Assembly (NCBI RefSeq): GCF_015207525.1 | Contig: NZ_JADEWR010000010.1 | Span: 75,305 to 139,304 of the forward strand | Reading direction: 5' to 3' | DNA: 64,000 nucleotides | From: Nodosilinea sp. LEGE 06152 | GTDB taxonomy: Bacteria > Cyanobacteriota > Cyanobacteriia > Phormidesmidales > Phormidesmidaceae | In this document: piece by piece, positions 15,986-25,332 of the stretch | How positions within the stretch are numbered: position 1 is the first letter of the stretch | How the letters are laid out: each line of letters begins with the position of its first letter | The notes under the pieces: model-generated | The model's database searches: none | Told to the model about the DNA's origin: nothing | Seen by the model: only the letters and a program-made list of their open reading frames with translations | Made by a program: the position numbers and the translations under genes

Positions 15986-17245
15986 CTAAAACTGGTAGCC
16001 TACGTCGCCAAAGTTGGTAATTAGAGCTACATTGGCGTGCTCCAGGCTAGTGACTAGCCAGGGCACCTCTTTACAGGTACGGCGCTCGTGGAGGTTGAAC
16101 AGCACCGAAAAGCAGCGCTCTAGCCAGGGCTTGGCCGCCGAGCAAAACAGCACCAGCCGCAGCAGCAGCGCCATGGTTAGGGTGTGGCCCACATCGTTGA
16201 CCAGGTGGCGAAAGTTGCGAAACACCGGGCGGTGGGGGCTGTCGACCACCAAAAAGTTAAGCAAACGGCGACAGGTCTCCACCAAAATAAAGCTGTTCAG
16301 GGGCTGAGCGTCAAACTCGGCCAGGGTTTCGCGCAGGTACTGGCGCAGGTTGCGGGTGAAGTGGTTGCCGCTGTACTTCGGCTCCGCCGCCGCAATGGGG
16401 CCAATTAGGTAATCGACAAATTCGTCTTTAAAGTCGCGGAACGATCGCACGGTTTTGCTGTAAGTGGCAAACCAGCGAGCCTGGTCACGGTGGGTGCGGC
16501 CATCAATTTTGCCGGTGTAAAAGTTGAGCGCCTGCTCCAGCCCGGCGGCATCGAGCAGCGTGGGGTTGGCCACCTGCCCAACCCGCCCCGACCCCTGCTG
16601 CTGAGCGTGGTAGCGCGCTAGGCGAATGCCCAGGTCGGTTTCGGCGCGGCGGCGCAGGTCGTTGATGTTTTGCTTTTGCTCTTGGCCGCTGTCTTTGGTG
16701 AGCAAGCTGTTGTCGTACAGAAAAGGGTAGTGGCGAATGCGGTAGGCCAGCGGCTGTTCCTCAATTACCCTTGCCTGGGGAACATCGGCCTCCCGTGGAG
16801 CCATAATCTGCTGCAGCCGCACCAGCGAAGCGTACTGCTCGGTCTGGGGAAACTCCTTGACCAGGTTGTAAACCTTTTGCGCCCTGGGGTTAGCGCCATT
16901 GGCCGGGGGCAGCTCCTCAAACAGCCGTACCAGTTCAGGAATTGCCCAGTGGTCGCGGGGCTGGGTGTACCAGAGGTTGATCAGGGTGTAGCAGCAGCGG
17001 TTAAGCACGTACTTGAACTCGCGATCGGCGGTGTCTTGCTCAGACAAATTGAGCAGGGCGTTGGCCACCGAGCTATCTGGATAGTTGGCGACATCGAGAA
17101 ACAAGCGGCGAAACCGATCGATCAGCTCGTGGGGAGCCTCCTGCTTGCGCCAGTACTGCCAGTGCTGGTAGAGCAAGTCCTCTAGACTAGCCGGGGGGCG
17201 GCTAGAGTAGTTTGACCACGAATCTAAGGAATCCCAGGGACTCAT
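15986..17245 (-). CDS. conserved cyanobacterial protein of unknown function, 419 aa
   Basis: A soluble, mostly helical protein without signal peptide, starting MSPWDSLDSWSNYSSRPPAS. An in-frame start further upstream (17314) adds 23 residues with no good ribosome site. Recognisable blocks are LEDLLYQHWQYWRKQEAPHE, NLSEQDTADREFKYVLNRCC and HVNDVGHT-like LVNDVGHTLTMALLLRLVLF. The general style is of cyanobacteria-specific conserved proteins, but I cannot name a family. Codon use is like the core genes. It stands alone on this strand. Confidence 0.7.
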   Translation of the reverse strand: MSPWDSLDSWSNYSSRPPASLEDLLYQHWQYWRKQEAPHELIDRFRRLFLDVANYPDSSVANALLNLSEQDTADREFKYVLNRCCYTLINLWYTQPRDHWAIPELVRLFEELPPANGANPRAQKVYNLVKEFPQTEQYASLVRLQQIMAPREADVPQARVIEEQPLAYRIRHYPFLYDNSLLTKDSGQEQKQNINDLRRRAETDLGIRLARYHAQQQGSGRVGQVANPTLLDAAGLEQALNFYTGKIDGRTHRDQARWFATYSKTVRSFRDFKDEFVDYLIGPIAAAEPKYSGNHFTRNLRQYLRETLAEFDAQPLNSFILVETCRRLLNFLVVDSPHRPVFRNFRHLVNDVGHTLTMALLLRLVLFCSAAKPWLERCFSVLFNLHERRTCKEVPWLVTSLEHANVALITNFGDVGYQF

Positions 17246-17669
17246 GCTGCTGACCTGATTGTGAGGGCGGTAGACGTAGCGGCAATCCAGCGGGAGCAAC
17301 CCCGGCGGGAGCAACTATGGCCGTAGATTTTACATCTATATAGAGGCGGGCGAACAACCTACGATTTAGCTTCCTTCCGACATGCCTAACCATACCGGGT
17401 AGTAAATTTTACTGGTGTTCATCCCAAACTACGGCCATAGTTTCGTCAATAATACCCAGGACAGGGACAGGTTTCTCCGCTAAGTAGGATGCATTTCTTA
17501 AAGATTTCTTGAGGATTTACCTATTCTCTTTTCGCTTTGACCCTGGGCTTGTCCATCAATTCCGGCTAAAGTCCTGATGCCATCGGCATTGGCACGCCCG
17601 ACCCACAAAATAGGCTAGAGGCTGTAGCCCTCGGTTCTTGAACCATCGGCTGCTAGTTGAGAACAGCTC
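17246..17669. other. spacer with inverted CTATGGCCGTAG motifs
   Basis: No gene is seen. ACTATGGCCGTAG (about 17315-17327) and its inverse ACTACGGCCATAGT (about 17428-17441) lie about 100 bases apart and could pair or be two sites for one protein. The spacer should carry the promoter of the 419-residue gene. Confidence 0.5.
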
Positions 17670-19172
17670 CTAGAAAGCCTCAATCTGCCTCACCACGGTT
17701 TGGGCTGAGTAGCTCACCCCGGCTGTTCCTTCCCCTGGGTGGGTGCAGTCGCCCACCAGCCACAGCCCGTCTACCGGCGTGCGATTGGCAAAGCCGAAGG
17801 GGCCAAAGGTGCTCACCCGCATACCTAAGCCCCCAACCGTGCCCTGGTCGCGGGCGGTAAAGCGGGCAAAGGTGCGGGGGGTAGCGGCCTCGACGTGGAT
17901 GATGTGGTCGCCCTGCAGGTCAAAAAAGCTAGACAGCCGCTTGATGGCCCCGTCGGTGTAGGCCTGCTTCATAGCCTCGTAATCGCTGTGCCACCAGGGG
18001 GCAATCTCAGTAAACGACGACGCGATGATGGTGGCCCGACCCTCGGGGGCGCGACCGTCACCGGGGCGACTGACGGAGACAAATAGCGTGTTGTTTTCGG
18101 CGATCGGGCCGTCGTAGTTGTAGAAAAACTGCAGGTGGGGCGGGCAGCTGGCCGGAATGGCGGCGGCATCTACCCCCAGGTACAGCACAAAGGCACCGCT
18201 GCCCGCAGGCAGCGACTCAACCCGCCGCTGGTAGCCCTGCAGGACTTTGTCGCCCAGCATCTGCACCAGATTCTGCACCGTAACATTGGCCACCACGTGG
18301 TCGGCGGGTTCTACCCAGGTGCGCCCGGTTTTTTGGTCTGTCACCCCAACACCTGTCACCCGGCCCTGGTCGGTCTGCACCTGCTGCACTCGGTGGTTGA
18401 GCTGCACCAGGCCGCCGTCGCGCACCAGCGCTTTTTCAAGGCTGTCGCTGAGCACCTGCATACTGCCGTGGAGGTGCCACAAGCCCTGGGGGGCCTGAGA
18501 CATGCTCAGGGCGGTGGCGGCGTAGAGCACGGCGGTTTCGTCAGCGCTGACCTGGGAGTAGAGCTTGAGCTGAAGGTCGAGAAAGGTCTTGAGGCGGCGA
18601 TTGCCCTCGAGCCCCAGCTGCCGCAGCACCTGGCCCACAGTGGCAAACGTGTAGGGCACCGTCACCAGAGTGTCGGGGCGCAGCGCCTGGGTTAACTGCC
18701 ACAGATCCCACGGGCTGCGCGGGGGCAGCACCGGCTGTCGCGCCTGAAACCGCCAGCTGGGCTGAAACAGCCGCTGCATGAGCTGCCAGAATGGCTCACT
18801 ACCCGGAAACTGCCGCTGCCGCTCGGCCCGCCAGGCCTCTGGGTCGCGCCACACCCGAATCGGTTCGCTCTCCCCCGGCAGAAATACTGCGCAGGCCGGA
18901 TCACAGGGCGTTGCCTCGGGCAGGGGCAAGTCAAGCTCGTCAAAGATCTGGTGGTGAATGCCCCCCGGCTCTAGCCCCGCTACCTGGGTTGCCCCGACAT
19001 CAAAGGTGAAGCCTCGCCGCCTAAAGGTTGAGGCGCATCCCCCGGCTACCTGGGCCTGCTCAAACACCCGCACGGCATAGCCCCGGTGGGCTAGCAGCGC
19101 CGCCGCCGTTAGCCCACCAATGCCAGCCCCCACGACCACCACCCGACGGCCAGACGCTCCAGAGGCACCCAT
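17670..19172 (-). CDS. crtD: carotenoid C-3',4' desaturase CrtD
   Basis: A 500-residue flavoprotein of the phytoene desaturase superfamily. The FAD motif VVVVGAGIGGLTAAALLAHR starts at residue 10, followed by VAGGCASTFRRRGFTFDVGA. The C-terminal motif is DGLWLVGDCTHPGEGTAGVS. The segment TQVAGLEPGGIHHQIFDELD and the overall length match the cyanobacterial CrtD group, which introduces the 3',4' double bond during synthesis of myxol-type glycosylated carotenoids. The enzyme acts in membranes. The function is taken from the family. Together with crtE at 48.4 kb and the CrtISO-like gene at 4 kb it shows carotenoid capacity, but these genes are not clustered. Confidence 0.83.
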   Translation of the reverse strand: MGASGASGRRVVVVGAGIGGLTAAALLAHRGYAVRVFEQAQVAGGCASTFRRRGFTFDVGATQVAGLEPGGIHHQIFDELDLPLPEATPCDPACAVFLPGESEPIRVWRDPEAWRAERQRQFPGSEPFWQLMQRLFQPSWRFQARQPVLPPRSPWDLWQLTQALRPDTLVTVPYTFATVGQVLRQLGLEGNRRLKTFLDLQLKLYSQVSADETAVLYAATALSMSQAPQGLWHLHGSMQVLSDSLEKALVRDGGLVQLNHRVQQVQTDQGRVTGVGVTDQKTGRTWVEPADHVVANVTVQNLVQMLGDKVLQGYQRRVESLPAGSGAFVLYLGVDAAAIPASCPPHLQFFYNYDGPIAENNTLFVSVSRPGDGRAPEGRATIIASSFTEIAPWWHSDYEAMKQAYTDGAIKRLSSFFDLQGDHIIHVEAATPRTFARFTARDQGTVGGLGMRVSTFGPFGFANRTPVDGLWLVGDCTHPGEGTAGVSYSAQTVVRQIEAF

Positions 19173-19251
19173 AGCGTTACATTTCTTTACGACATTCTCA
19201 GTTTAGCCCAGGCTGAGGATGGCGATCGCCCTTAGGCCCGTCCACACCGGG

Positions 19252-20181
19252 CTAGTCGTACTCTCGGTGGCCCGCTGCAAACTGCAGCACCATGGGCAGA
19301 CCGCCATCCTGGTGATACTTGTCGGCCCAGGCGCGCAGCATTTCGTCGAGTTCTTCTAGGGCTGCCTGGCGCTGCTGGGGGGCCACGTCAAAGACCTCTA
19401 CCCCGCGCAGCACCCCGGGCTCCTCGCGCACCCAGGCCTGCAGCAGACCAAAGTAGCGGGCAACGTCGTCGATCATGGCGAACACCCGCTCCTGCTCTCC
19501 CTTCGGGGAGTACGATTCGCTGGCCAGGGCATAGAGCGGAATATCCACCAGGGGCGAATCAATCTGGATGACGGTGCCCGAGTGCAGCAGCCGAAACTTG
19601 ATATGCGACAGCAGGGCATCGCTGAAGGCCATGCGCTGTCCCTTGGGCAGTTCCTCCTGCGACATTTGATGGAGCAGCTCCATCAGTTCGGTAAACTCAA
19701 CTTGGTCGAGAATGCGGGCCTGGGGGGCGCTGGCGGGCAGGCTTTCCTCAATGCTTTTGCGCTCGCCGGGGGTTAATCCTTGAATGCGCACCCGCGCCTC
19801 GGTGCCGCTGCAGGGAAAGTGCTCCTGCCACAGAAACGGGAGGGCAATTAGGTAATAGGGCTCTTTTGAATTGAGCACCTTCAGGCTTTGGCCCTCCGCT
19901 AGGGCAGCCTGAATCTCTTGCACAATGGCTTTGACCCGTTTGGGTTCAACGTGGTACAAAAAGCCGGTTTTACGAATATTGTTGCCCTGCTCGATAAAGG
20001 TGCTGTAGATGGCGAGCTTGGCGGCGGTGGTGGCGGCGTCTAAAAAAGCCCCATAGCGATGCCCTCCCATTTTCATGGTGCTGAGGGCCAGGTTGAGCAA
20101 AATCCAGTCCGCGGGGCTGTTGTCTACGGCTCGCAGCAGATCTTGTTTTAAATCGGGCGGAACTTGGGACTGATAGGTCAC
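19252..20181 (-). CDS. conserved hypothetical protein, 309 aa
   Basis: A soluble, helix-rich protein, acidic, without signal or membrane segment. Notable blocks are ADWILLNLALSTMKMGGHRY, TGFLYHVEPKRVKAIVQEIQ and LPKGQRMAFSDALLSHIKFR. I do not recognise a catalytic motif. It appears to be a cyanobacteria-type conserved protein. It lies 79 bases after the crtD start on the same strand, with a 757-base spacer upstream that may hold its regulation. Confidence 0.65.
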   Translation of the reverse strand: MTYQSQVPPDLKQDLLRAVDNSPADWILLNLALSTMKMGGHRYGAFLDAATTAAKLAIYSTFIEQGNNIRKTGFLYHVEPKRVKAIVQEIQAALAEGQSLKVLNSKEPYYLIALPFLWQEHFPCSGTEARVRIQGLTPGERKSIEESLPASAPQARILDQVEFTELMELLHQMSQEELPKGQRMAFSDALLSHIKFRLLHSGTVIQIDSPLVDIPLYALASESYSPKGEQERVFAMIDDVARYFGLLQAWVREEPGVLRGVEVFDVAPQQRQAALEELDEMLRAWADKYHQDGGLPMVLQFAAGHREYD

Positions 20182-20938
20182 AGGATGGCAATTACTCAGA
20201 CTAGGTAAATTACAGAATTTTTAGCCTCAGTAATTTACAGGTAAAGAACAGGGAGAGGCCGCGATCGCAGCCTAAGCAGAAAGGAGCAGCTTTAAGCTGT
20301 CTAAAACCATCGGGTTGCACGGCCTAGATGGCCCATTCAAGCGCTAGCTAAGAACGCTAGCAGCAGCAGCTTAGATCTAGAGCCCAACCGATGTCAGACC
20401 ACCAGATCTGTCCTCAGATAGCAGCCTCCAGCCAGGGCAAACTATGTTCTTAACATAGCCTATGCTCAGACCCGCAGCGGTTTTCTATATAGAGAGGATA
20501 CTTCAGCTTCAAAGTATAGATTTAGTTGCCGAAAATGCTTCACATTTTGGCCTCAAAAGGGGTTAGATGGCACTCTGCGTCCTCAGGTTCCCCCGCCCCC
20601 TTGCTCCTATTTTGCTCAGAAGAAAGGAAGATCTCAACCGAATTCAAATCCGGATGTTGAGTTTTGCTGATGAGAAAACTCCACGTTCGGACTTGGATAT
20701 GGCGGTCTAAACCCCTCCCGCCAACCGTTCACTGTGGTTCTAAGGAGTGGTGCTAGCAAAAGGCTGGGCGAGGGTGCTTTTCTCAAGTGGACTACAGCTG
20801 GGATCAACGGGTAGGTGGCCTCGTCAGCGATCGCCCGACAACCACTGCCTCCGCCGAACCCCGCTGGTCTAAAACCCTAGCTCTAGCCAGCGACTCAACG
20901 GCTAAGCCACTCTCAGAAGGGCCAGCCCGCCGTTGAGG
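20182..20938. other. 757-base spacer with possible structured RNA
   Basis: No protein gene is apparent. The part 20631-20700 can fold into two competing hairpins (see separate entry). Around 20455-20530 there is a stretch with TATATAGAGAGGATAC character that could be a promoter. No tRNA is seen, although ATTCAAATCC at 20642-20651 superficially resembles a T-loop. Confidence 0.5.
20633..20681. ncRNA. two mutually exclusive hairpins, possible structured RNA
   Basis: CTCAAC (633-638 within 20xxx) pairs with GTTGAG (20656-20661). GAGTTTT (20659-20665) pairs with AAAACTC (20675-20681) around a nine-base loop. The two stems share the bases GAG at 20659-20661, so only one can form fully. Such alternation is typical of attenuators or riboswitches, but no known class is recognised and the transcribed strand is unknown. 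Confidence 0.25.
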
Positions 20939-21634
20939 CTACGACCCAGGAGCGGCGGGGGGCGCAGGCTCAACGGGCTCTCCTGGAGGGGTGGCCGGAT
21001 CGGCCGGAGTTCCCGGAGCAGCAGATCCCTCTGGATTGGATGGGGCCACAGGCTCAACCGGCTGGGCCGCCCCGCAGTAGCCATTGACCTCGTTAATCAG
21101 CTGCGATTCGGTCTGGGAGAGCGTTTCGATTGAGGCTACCGCGGTCATGGTCTGCTGCTGAGATTCTTCGATTTTGGCCGGTAGCTCGGCCTCTGACTCA
21201 ACCTGCACCACTAAGTCCATCGCCTCGCGGGCATCGGTCAGGGCGGTGCTAAACCCCTGTACAACGCCAACATACTCGTCTCTAAACTGGCTGAGGTCTT
21301 CGTCGCGGAGGGTGGTGGATTGCAGATCGCCCACCAGACCGTCGAGGTTGGTGACCACTTTATCGACAGCGGTGGTGTATTGGCTGGCGGCTAGCTTAAT
21401 GTCGTCTAGGTTTTTGACCTGGGCAGCGCTCTCGCTAAAGGTTTGAATTTCGGCCTCAAACTCCTGCATAAAGCCCTGGGTCTGGTTGACCACCTCGGCC
21501 AGTTGGTTGCACTGGGCCACCTTAGAGGAGCCGCAGCCGAGCAGCAGCAGCGGCAGCAAAAGCCCTACCCCGCGCACGCCTTGTCGCCTTATGCTTCTAC
21601 CTGTGCTTGCTACCTGTGTCATCGTTGCCGCCAT
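20939..21634 (-). CDS. putative lipoprotein with proline-rich tail
   Basis: A 231-residue exported protein. The N-terminal hydrophobic segment ends in the lipobox-like LLLLGCGSS (Cys at about residue 34), pointing to lipid attachment. The middle (about 40-185) is helical and coiled-coil-like (TQGFMQEFEAEIQTFSESAA). The C-terminal 45 residues are almost only P, A, E, G and T, probably an extended linker in the periplasm or wall. It has no enzyme motif, and the function is unknown. Confidence 0.7.
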   Translation of the reverse strand: MAATMTQVASTGRSIRRQGVRGVGLLLPLLLLGCGSSKVAQCNQLAEVVNQTQGFMQEFEAEIQTFSESAAQVKNLDDIKLAASQYTTAVDKVVTNLDGLVGDLQSTTLRDEDLSQFRDEYVGVVQGFSTALTDAREAMDLVVQVESEAELPAKIEESQQQTMTAVASIETLSQTESQLINEVNGYCGAAQPVEPVAPSNPEGSAAPGTPADPATPPGEPVEPAPPAAPGS

Positions 21635-22074
21635 CGTTTATTGCTACGGCTTCAAGTTTTACCCTGTCTTGGTTAGGTTTACAACCTAATTTATTGAGTT
21701 TTGATAGTGTCGGGGCAGCGGTCGATCACAGGCCAAAATAGCGGTCTCTAGGCCCGTAATTGAGCCTGCAATTGGGATGAGAACGATCGCCCCTGCTATG
21801 GCTCAGTAGCGCCACTGTCCCGCCCCAGTACTGGGGGCAGTACCGCAAAGACGGGAAAACTGCTGATAGGATCATGAAGGCAACGGGTATTGCTGAATAC
21901 CAGGGCAGGCGTTGACATTGGTGATTTCAAATGAGCCATCTCCGCTCAGGGCTCTGGTCGCAGGAACGGTGCTGCACCGCCCGAGAGCTTTTCCGCATTG
22001 GGGAAGGGCTTCTGCGATATCTTGGATGAGCCGCTTTATTTGCTGCCTTAACTACTACCGGATGCGATCGCGAA
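21635..22074. other. spacer between divergent lipoprotein and Ycf51 genes
   Basis: 440 bases with no gene seen. The sequence GCCCCAGTACTGGGGGC at about 21821-21837 is a short inverted repeat. Promoters of both divergent genes must lie here. Confidence 0.5.
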
Positions 22075-22578
22075 ATGCTCAGCCCAGATGATTTTTTAGT
22101 GGCCACCCAGTGGGCTGGCCTTGGTACCCTGGCCCTGGCCCTACTGGCGGGTCTGGCTTTTGTCTTTAAGTGGGGCATTCGGTTCCGCCTGGTGGGGGCA
22201 GCCGGGTTTGCCGGTGTGCTCACGGTGGGCCTGCTGGGCCTGAGCTTTGAGCCATTTACCCGCACTGCCGTACCGGGGGCGATGCCCTACACCACTGTTT
22301 ACGACTCGGGGGCCAGCCAAATTGTAATTGCGGTGCCCAATACCATGGGCCCCGAAGCGCTGGACGCCACCCTGCGTCAGGCCGCCAGCAACCTGTTTAA
22401 GCCCTACCGCCTGGGTCTACCGGGGCAGGTTGCCACCGTTCGTGCCCGCGCGATCGCCCATGAGCCCGGCGGCATCTCTAAACTGATCTACCTGGGTCAA
22501 ATTCAGCCCAACCCCAAAGGCTCCGAGGAGGTGTTTCAAGTGCAGATCGACCGCTCCAACTGGCCCACTTCGGGTTAA
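22075..22578 (+). CDS. ycf51: Ycf51 family protein (DUF2518)
   Basis: A 167-residue membrane protein with two N-terminal transmembrane segments (about residues 13-32 and 38-58) and a C-terminal soluble domain beginning RTAVPGAMPYTTVYDSGASQ and continuing IVIAVPNTMGPEALDATLRQ. This arrangement matches Ycf51, a protein conserved in cyanobacteria and some algal plastids, with no established biochemical function. It is likely in the thylakoid or cytoplasmic membrane. Confidence 0.78.
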   Translation: MLSPDDFLVATQWAGLGTLALALLAGLAFVFKWGIRFRLVGAAGFAGVLTVGLLGLSFEPFTRTAVPGAMPYTTVYDSGASQIVIAVPNTMGPEALDATLRQAASNLFKPYRLGLPGQVATVRARAIAHEPGGISKLIYLGQIQPNPKGSEEVFQVQIDRSNWPTSG

Positions 22579-22654
22579 CTCACCAAACTTCTCCTCACTC
22601 CGTCATCCCACGCCTTCAGCTCTCCCACTCACCTCACTACCATTTCCATCGCCT

Positions 22655-23818
22655 ATGCCCACCCTCTCTCCCCTCCCTGTTCTCGCCATCGCTCCGGCCC
22701 AGGTGGTTCGTGGCGACGGCATTTTAGCCGATCAGGGGGCGGCGATTGCCCGTTTGGGCCAGCGCCCCCTGATCGTGGGCGGCAGCCACAGCCTGAAGCT
22801 GGCCGCACCGTTAATTGGCGCTCTAGAGCAGGAGAGCTTGACCCCGCAAATGGCCTCCTACGGCTCTGACTGTAGCGAAAGCTCGCTGGAGCGGCTGCGG
22901 GCGATCGCCGCCGAACACCAGGCCGATGTGGTAATCGGCATTGGCGGCGGCAAGGCGCTCGACACGGCCAAGCTGCTGGCTCACCAGATACACCAGCCGG
23001 TGGTAACGGTGCCCACCTCTGCTGCCACCTGCGCCGCCTGGACGGCCCTGTCCAATGTCTACTCCGACCAGGGGGCCTTTCGCTACGACGTGGCTTTGCC
23101 CACCTGCCCCAGCCTGCTCGTGCTCGACTACGCCCTGGTTCGCACCGCCCCTCGTCGCACCCTGGTGGCGGGCATTGGCGACGGCCTGGCCAAGTGGTAT
23201 GAGGCGGCGGTCAGCAGCGGGGCCAGCCAGCAAACCCTGATTGTGGCGGCGGTGCAGCAGGCTCGGGTGCTGCGCGACATTCTGCTGCAAAAGACCCCTG
23301 CGGCCCTGCGCCAGTGGGGTGGCCCCGAGTGGCAGGAGGTGGTTGATGCCACCGTGCTGCTGGCCGGGGTCGTAGGCGGCGTCGGCGGGGCGCAGTGCCG
23401 CACGGTGGCGGCCCACGCAGTACACAACGGCCTCACCCAGCTGCCCGCCAGCCACGGCATTCTCCACGGCGAGAAGGTGGCCTACGGCATTTTGGTGCAG
23501 CTACGGCTTGAAGAAATGGGCGGCAATACCTCCCTGGCCCGCGCTGCCCGCCAGCAGCTCCTGTCCTTTTACCGGGCCGCCGGGCTGCCCCAAACCCTGA
23601 CCGACCTGGGCCTGGGCGACATCACCCTGAACCAGCTACAGCAGGCGGCGGAGTTTGCCTGCCGGGAAGGATCTGACATTCACCACCTGCCCTTTACGGT
23701 GACTCCAGAGGCGGTGATGGCGGCCATGGTGTCGCCCCTGTGCCCTGAACTGCGCGAAAAATCGCGCTCGACGGCCCCCCTTCGTCCTTCTAGCGTTGCC
23801 CCGGAGGTGCAGCCATGA
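22655..23818 (+). CDS. iron-containing alcohol dehydrogenase / glycerol dehydrogenase family
   Basis: A 387-residue NAD(P)-dependent group III alcohol dehydrogenase. It has the nucleotide-binding glycine motif VVIGIGGGKALDTAKLLA (about residues 91-108) and VVTVPTSAATCAAWTALSNV. Likely metal ligands are Asp in GIGDGLAKWYEA, His in AAHAVHNGLTQLP and His in SHGILHGEKVAYG. The closest general type is glycerol dehydrogenase, but the substrate in cyanobacteria is uncertain. Its stop overlaps the start of the aminotransferase gene by four bases (ATGA), so the two are translationally coupled and may serve one pathway. Confidence 0.85.
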   Translation: MPTLSPLPVLAIAPAQVVRGDGILADQGAAIARLGQRPLIVGGSHSLKLAAPLIGALEQESLTPQMASYGSDCSESSLERLRAIAAEHQADVVIGIGGGKALDTAKLLAHQIHQPVVTVPTSAATCAAWTALSNVYSDQGAFRYDVALPTCPSLLVLDYALVRTAPRRTLVAGIGDGLAKWYEAAVSSGASQQTLIVAAVQQARVLRDILLQKTPAALRQWGGPEWQEVVDATVLLAGVVGGVGGAQCRTVAAHAVHNGLTQLPASHGILHGEKVAYGILVQLRLEEMGGNTSLARAARQQLLSFYRAAGLPQTLTDLGLGDITLNQLQQAAEFACREGSDIHHLPFTVTPEAVMAAMVSPLCPELREKSRSTAPLRPSSVAPEVQP

Positions 23819-25017
23819 CCCTCGACTGGATGCCTACGGCCCACCGCCTCAGCGCCCTGCCGCCCTACGTCTTTGCCCGTCTCGATGAGCTGAAGGCCCG
23901 CGCCCGTGAGCAGGGACTAGACCTGATCGACCTGGGCATGGGCAACCCCGATGGCCCTACCCCCACCCCGGTGGTCGAGGCCGCCCGCGCCGCCATTGGC
24001 GACGTTGCCACCCACGGCTATCCTCCTTTTGAGGGCACCGCCAGTTTTCGCACCGCCATCACCGACTGGTACGGGCGGCGCTACGGCGTAGCCCTTGACC
24101 CCACCGCCGAGGCTCTGCCCCTGCTGGGGTCGAAGGAGGGCATTACCCACCTGGCGATGGCCTTTATCAACCCCGGCGATCTGGTGCTGGTGCCCACTCC
24201 GGCCTACCCGGCCCATTTTCGGGGGCCTGCGATCGCCGGAGCCGAGATCTACAACCTGCACCTCACCGCCGCCAACAACTGGCTGATCGACTTCGACGCC
24301 ATTCCGGTGGAGGTGGCCCAGCGAGCCAAGGCGCTGTTCTTTAACTACCCCAACAACCCCACCGCCGCCACCGCCCCGCGCGAGTTTTTTGAGGCGGCGG
24401 TCGCCTTTGCCCACCGCTACCAAATTCTGCTGGTGCACGACCTCTGCTACGCCGAACTGGCCTTTGACGGCTACCAGCCCACCAGCCTGCTGGAAATTCC
24501 CGGCGGCAAGGAGGTCGGGGTAGAGTTTCACACCCTGTCGAAAACCTACAACATGGCGGGCTGGCGCGTGGGCTTTGTAGTGGGCAACTCCCACATTATT
24601 CAGGGCCTGCGCACCCTGAAAACCAACCTCGACTACGGCATTTTTGCGGCCCTGCAGCGGGCGGCAGAAACCGCCCTGTCGCTACCCGATCGCTACCTTG
24701 AAGAGGTGCAGCAGCGCTACTCTAGCCGCCGCGACTTTTTGATCGACGAGTTTGCCTCCCTGGGCTGGACAGTAGCAAAACCCCAGGCCACCATGTACCT
24801 GTGGGTGCCCTGCCCCCCCGACAGCACTTCCACCGACTTTGCCCTGACGGTCCTGCAGGAAACGGGCGTGGTTGTCACCCCCGGCAACGCCTTTGGCCCC
24901 GGCGGCGAGGGCTATATTCGAGTCAGCCTGATTGCAGACTGCGATCGCCTGGCGGTCGCGATGGATCGCATTCGGCAGGCCGGTTTTCGCTTTGCTCCGG
25001 CAACGGCAGTGGTGTAG
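23815..25017 (+). CDS. class I/II aminotransferase (LL-diaminopimelate/aspartate type)
   Basis: A 400-residue PLP enzyme of fold type I. It has LGMGNPDGPTPTPVV for substrate carboxylate binding, the FNYPNNPTAATA motif, and the Schiff-base lysine in HTLSKTYNMAGWRVGF. A C-terminal RVSLI supplies the conserved arginine. The group is annotated in cyanobacteria either as LL-diaminopimelate aminotransferase-like or aspartate aminotransferase; the sequence alone does not decide. Its start overlaps the end of the dehydrogenase gene by four bases, indicating an operon. Confidence 0.87.
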   Translation: MTLDWMPTAHRLSALPPYVFARLDELKARAREQGLDLIDLGMGNPDGPTPTPVVEAARAAIGDVATHGYPPFEGTASFRTAITDWYGRRYGVALDPTAEALPLLGSKEGITHLAMAFINPGDLVLVPTPAYPAHFRGPAIAGAEIYNLHLTAANNWLIDFDAIPVEVAQRAKALFFNYPNNPTAATAPREFFEAAVAFAHRYQILLVHDLCYAELAFDGYQPTSLLEIPGGKEVGVEFHTLSKTYNMAGWRVGFVVGNSHIIQGLRTLKTNLDYGIFAALQRAAETALSLPDRYLEEVQQRYSSRRDFLIDEFASLGWTVAKPQATMYLWVPCPPDSTSTDFALTVLQETGVVVTPGNAFGPGGEGYIRVSLIADCDRLAVAMDRIRQAGFRFAPATAVV

Positions 25018-25098
25018 GCGATCGCCCTGACTCTGGCCCAGTTTGGAGTCTAGCCCCAGGCTGTATAGTGAAACAAACCTCCAACCCTCGCTACCACC

Positions 25099-25296
25099 AT
25101 GTTTAACCTCGGCTGGACTGAAGTTGTGCTCGTTATTGGGGTGGCCGTACTGATCTTCGGCCCCAAGAAAATTCCTGAGCTGGGCAGCGCCCTGGGTAAA
25201 ACCCTGCGCGGCTTTAAAGAAGAAATGAACCAAACCCCTGACGATACGGCCCTCGACACCTATGAGGATGCCGAAGACGCCGACGTATATCGTTAG
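25099..25296 (+). CDS. tatA: twin-arginine translocase subunit TatA/TatE family
   Basis: A 65-residue protein with the classic TatA layout: a short transmembrane helix (TEVVLVIGVAVLIF, residues about 7-20), the hinge FGPKKIPELGSALGK, an amphipathic helix and an acidic tail. TatA oligomers form the pore that carries folded proteins with RR signals across the thylakoid and cytoplasmic membranes. The LD-carboxypeptidase in this window has such a signal. It is 36 bases before sppA, so the two may be co-transcribed, giving a small protein-export group. Confidence 0.93.
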   Translation: MFNLGWTEVVLVIGVAVLIFGPKKIPELGSALGKTLRGFKEEMNQTPDDTALDTYEDAEDADVYR

Positions 25297-25332
25297 ACTG
25301 GCAATACAATTCCCTACTGTTAACCAACCCCC

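Noticed and set aside
20642..20651. ATTCAAATCC as a tRNA T-loop
   Set aside because: No acceptor, D or anticodon stems can be drawn around it.
20635..20720. CTGATGA...GAAA resemblance to a hammerhead ribozyme
   Set aside because: There is no stem II between CTGATGAG and AAAA and no closing stems that fit the ribozyme; the bases form a simple hairpin instead.
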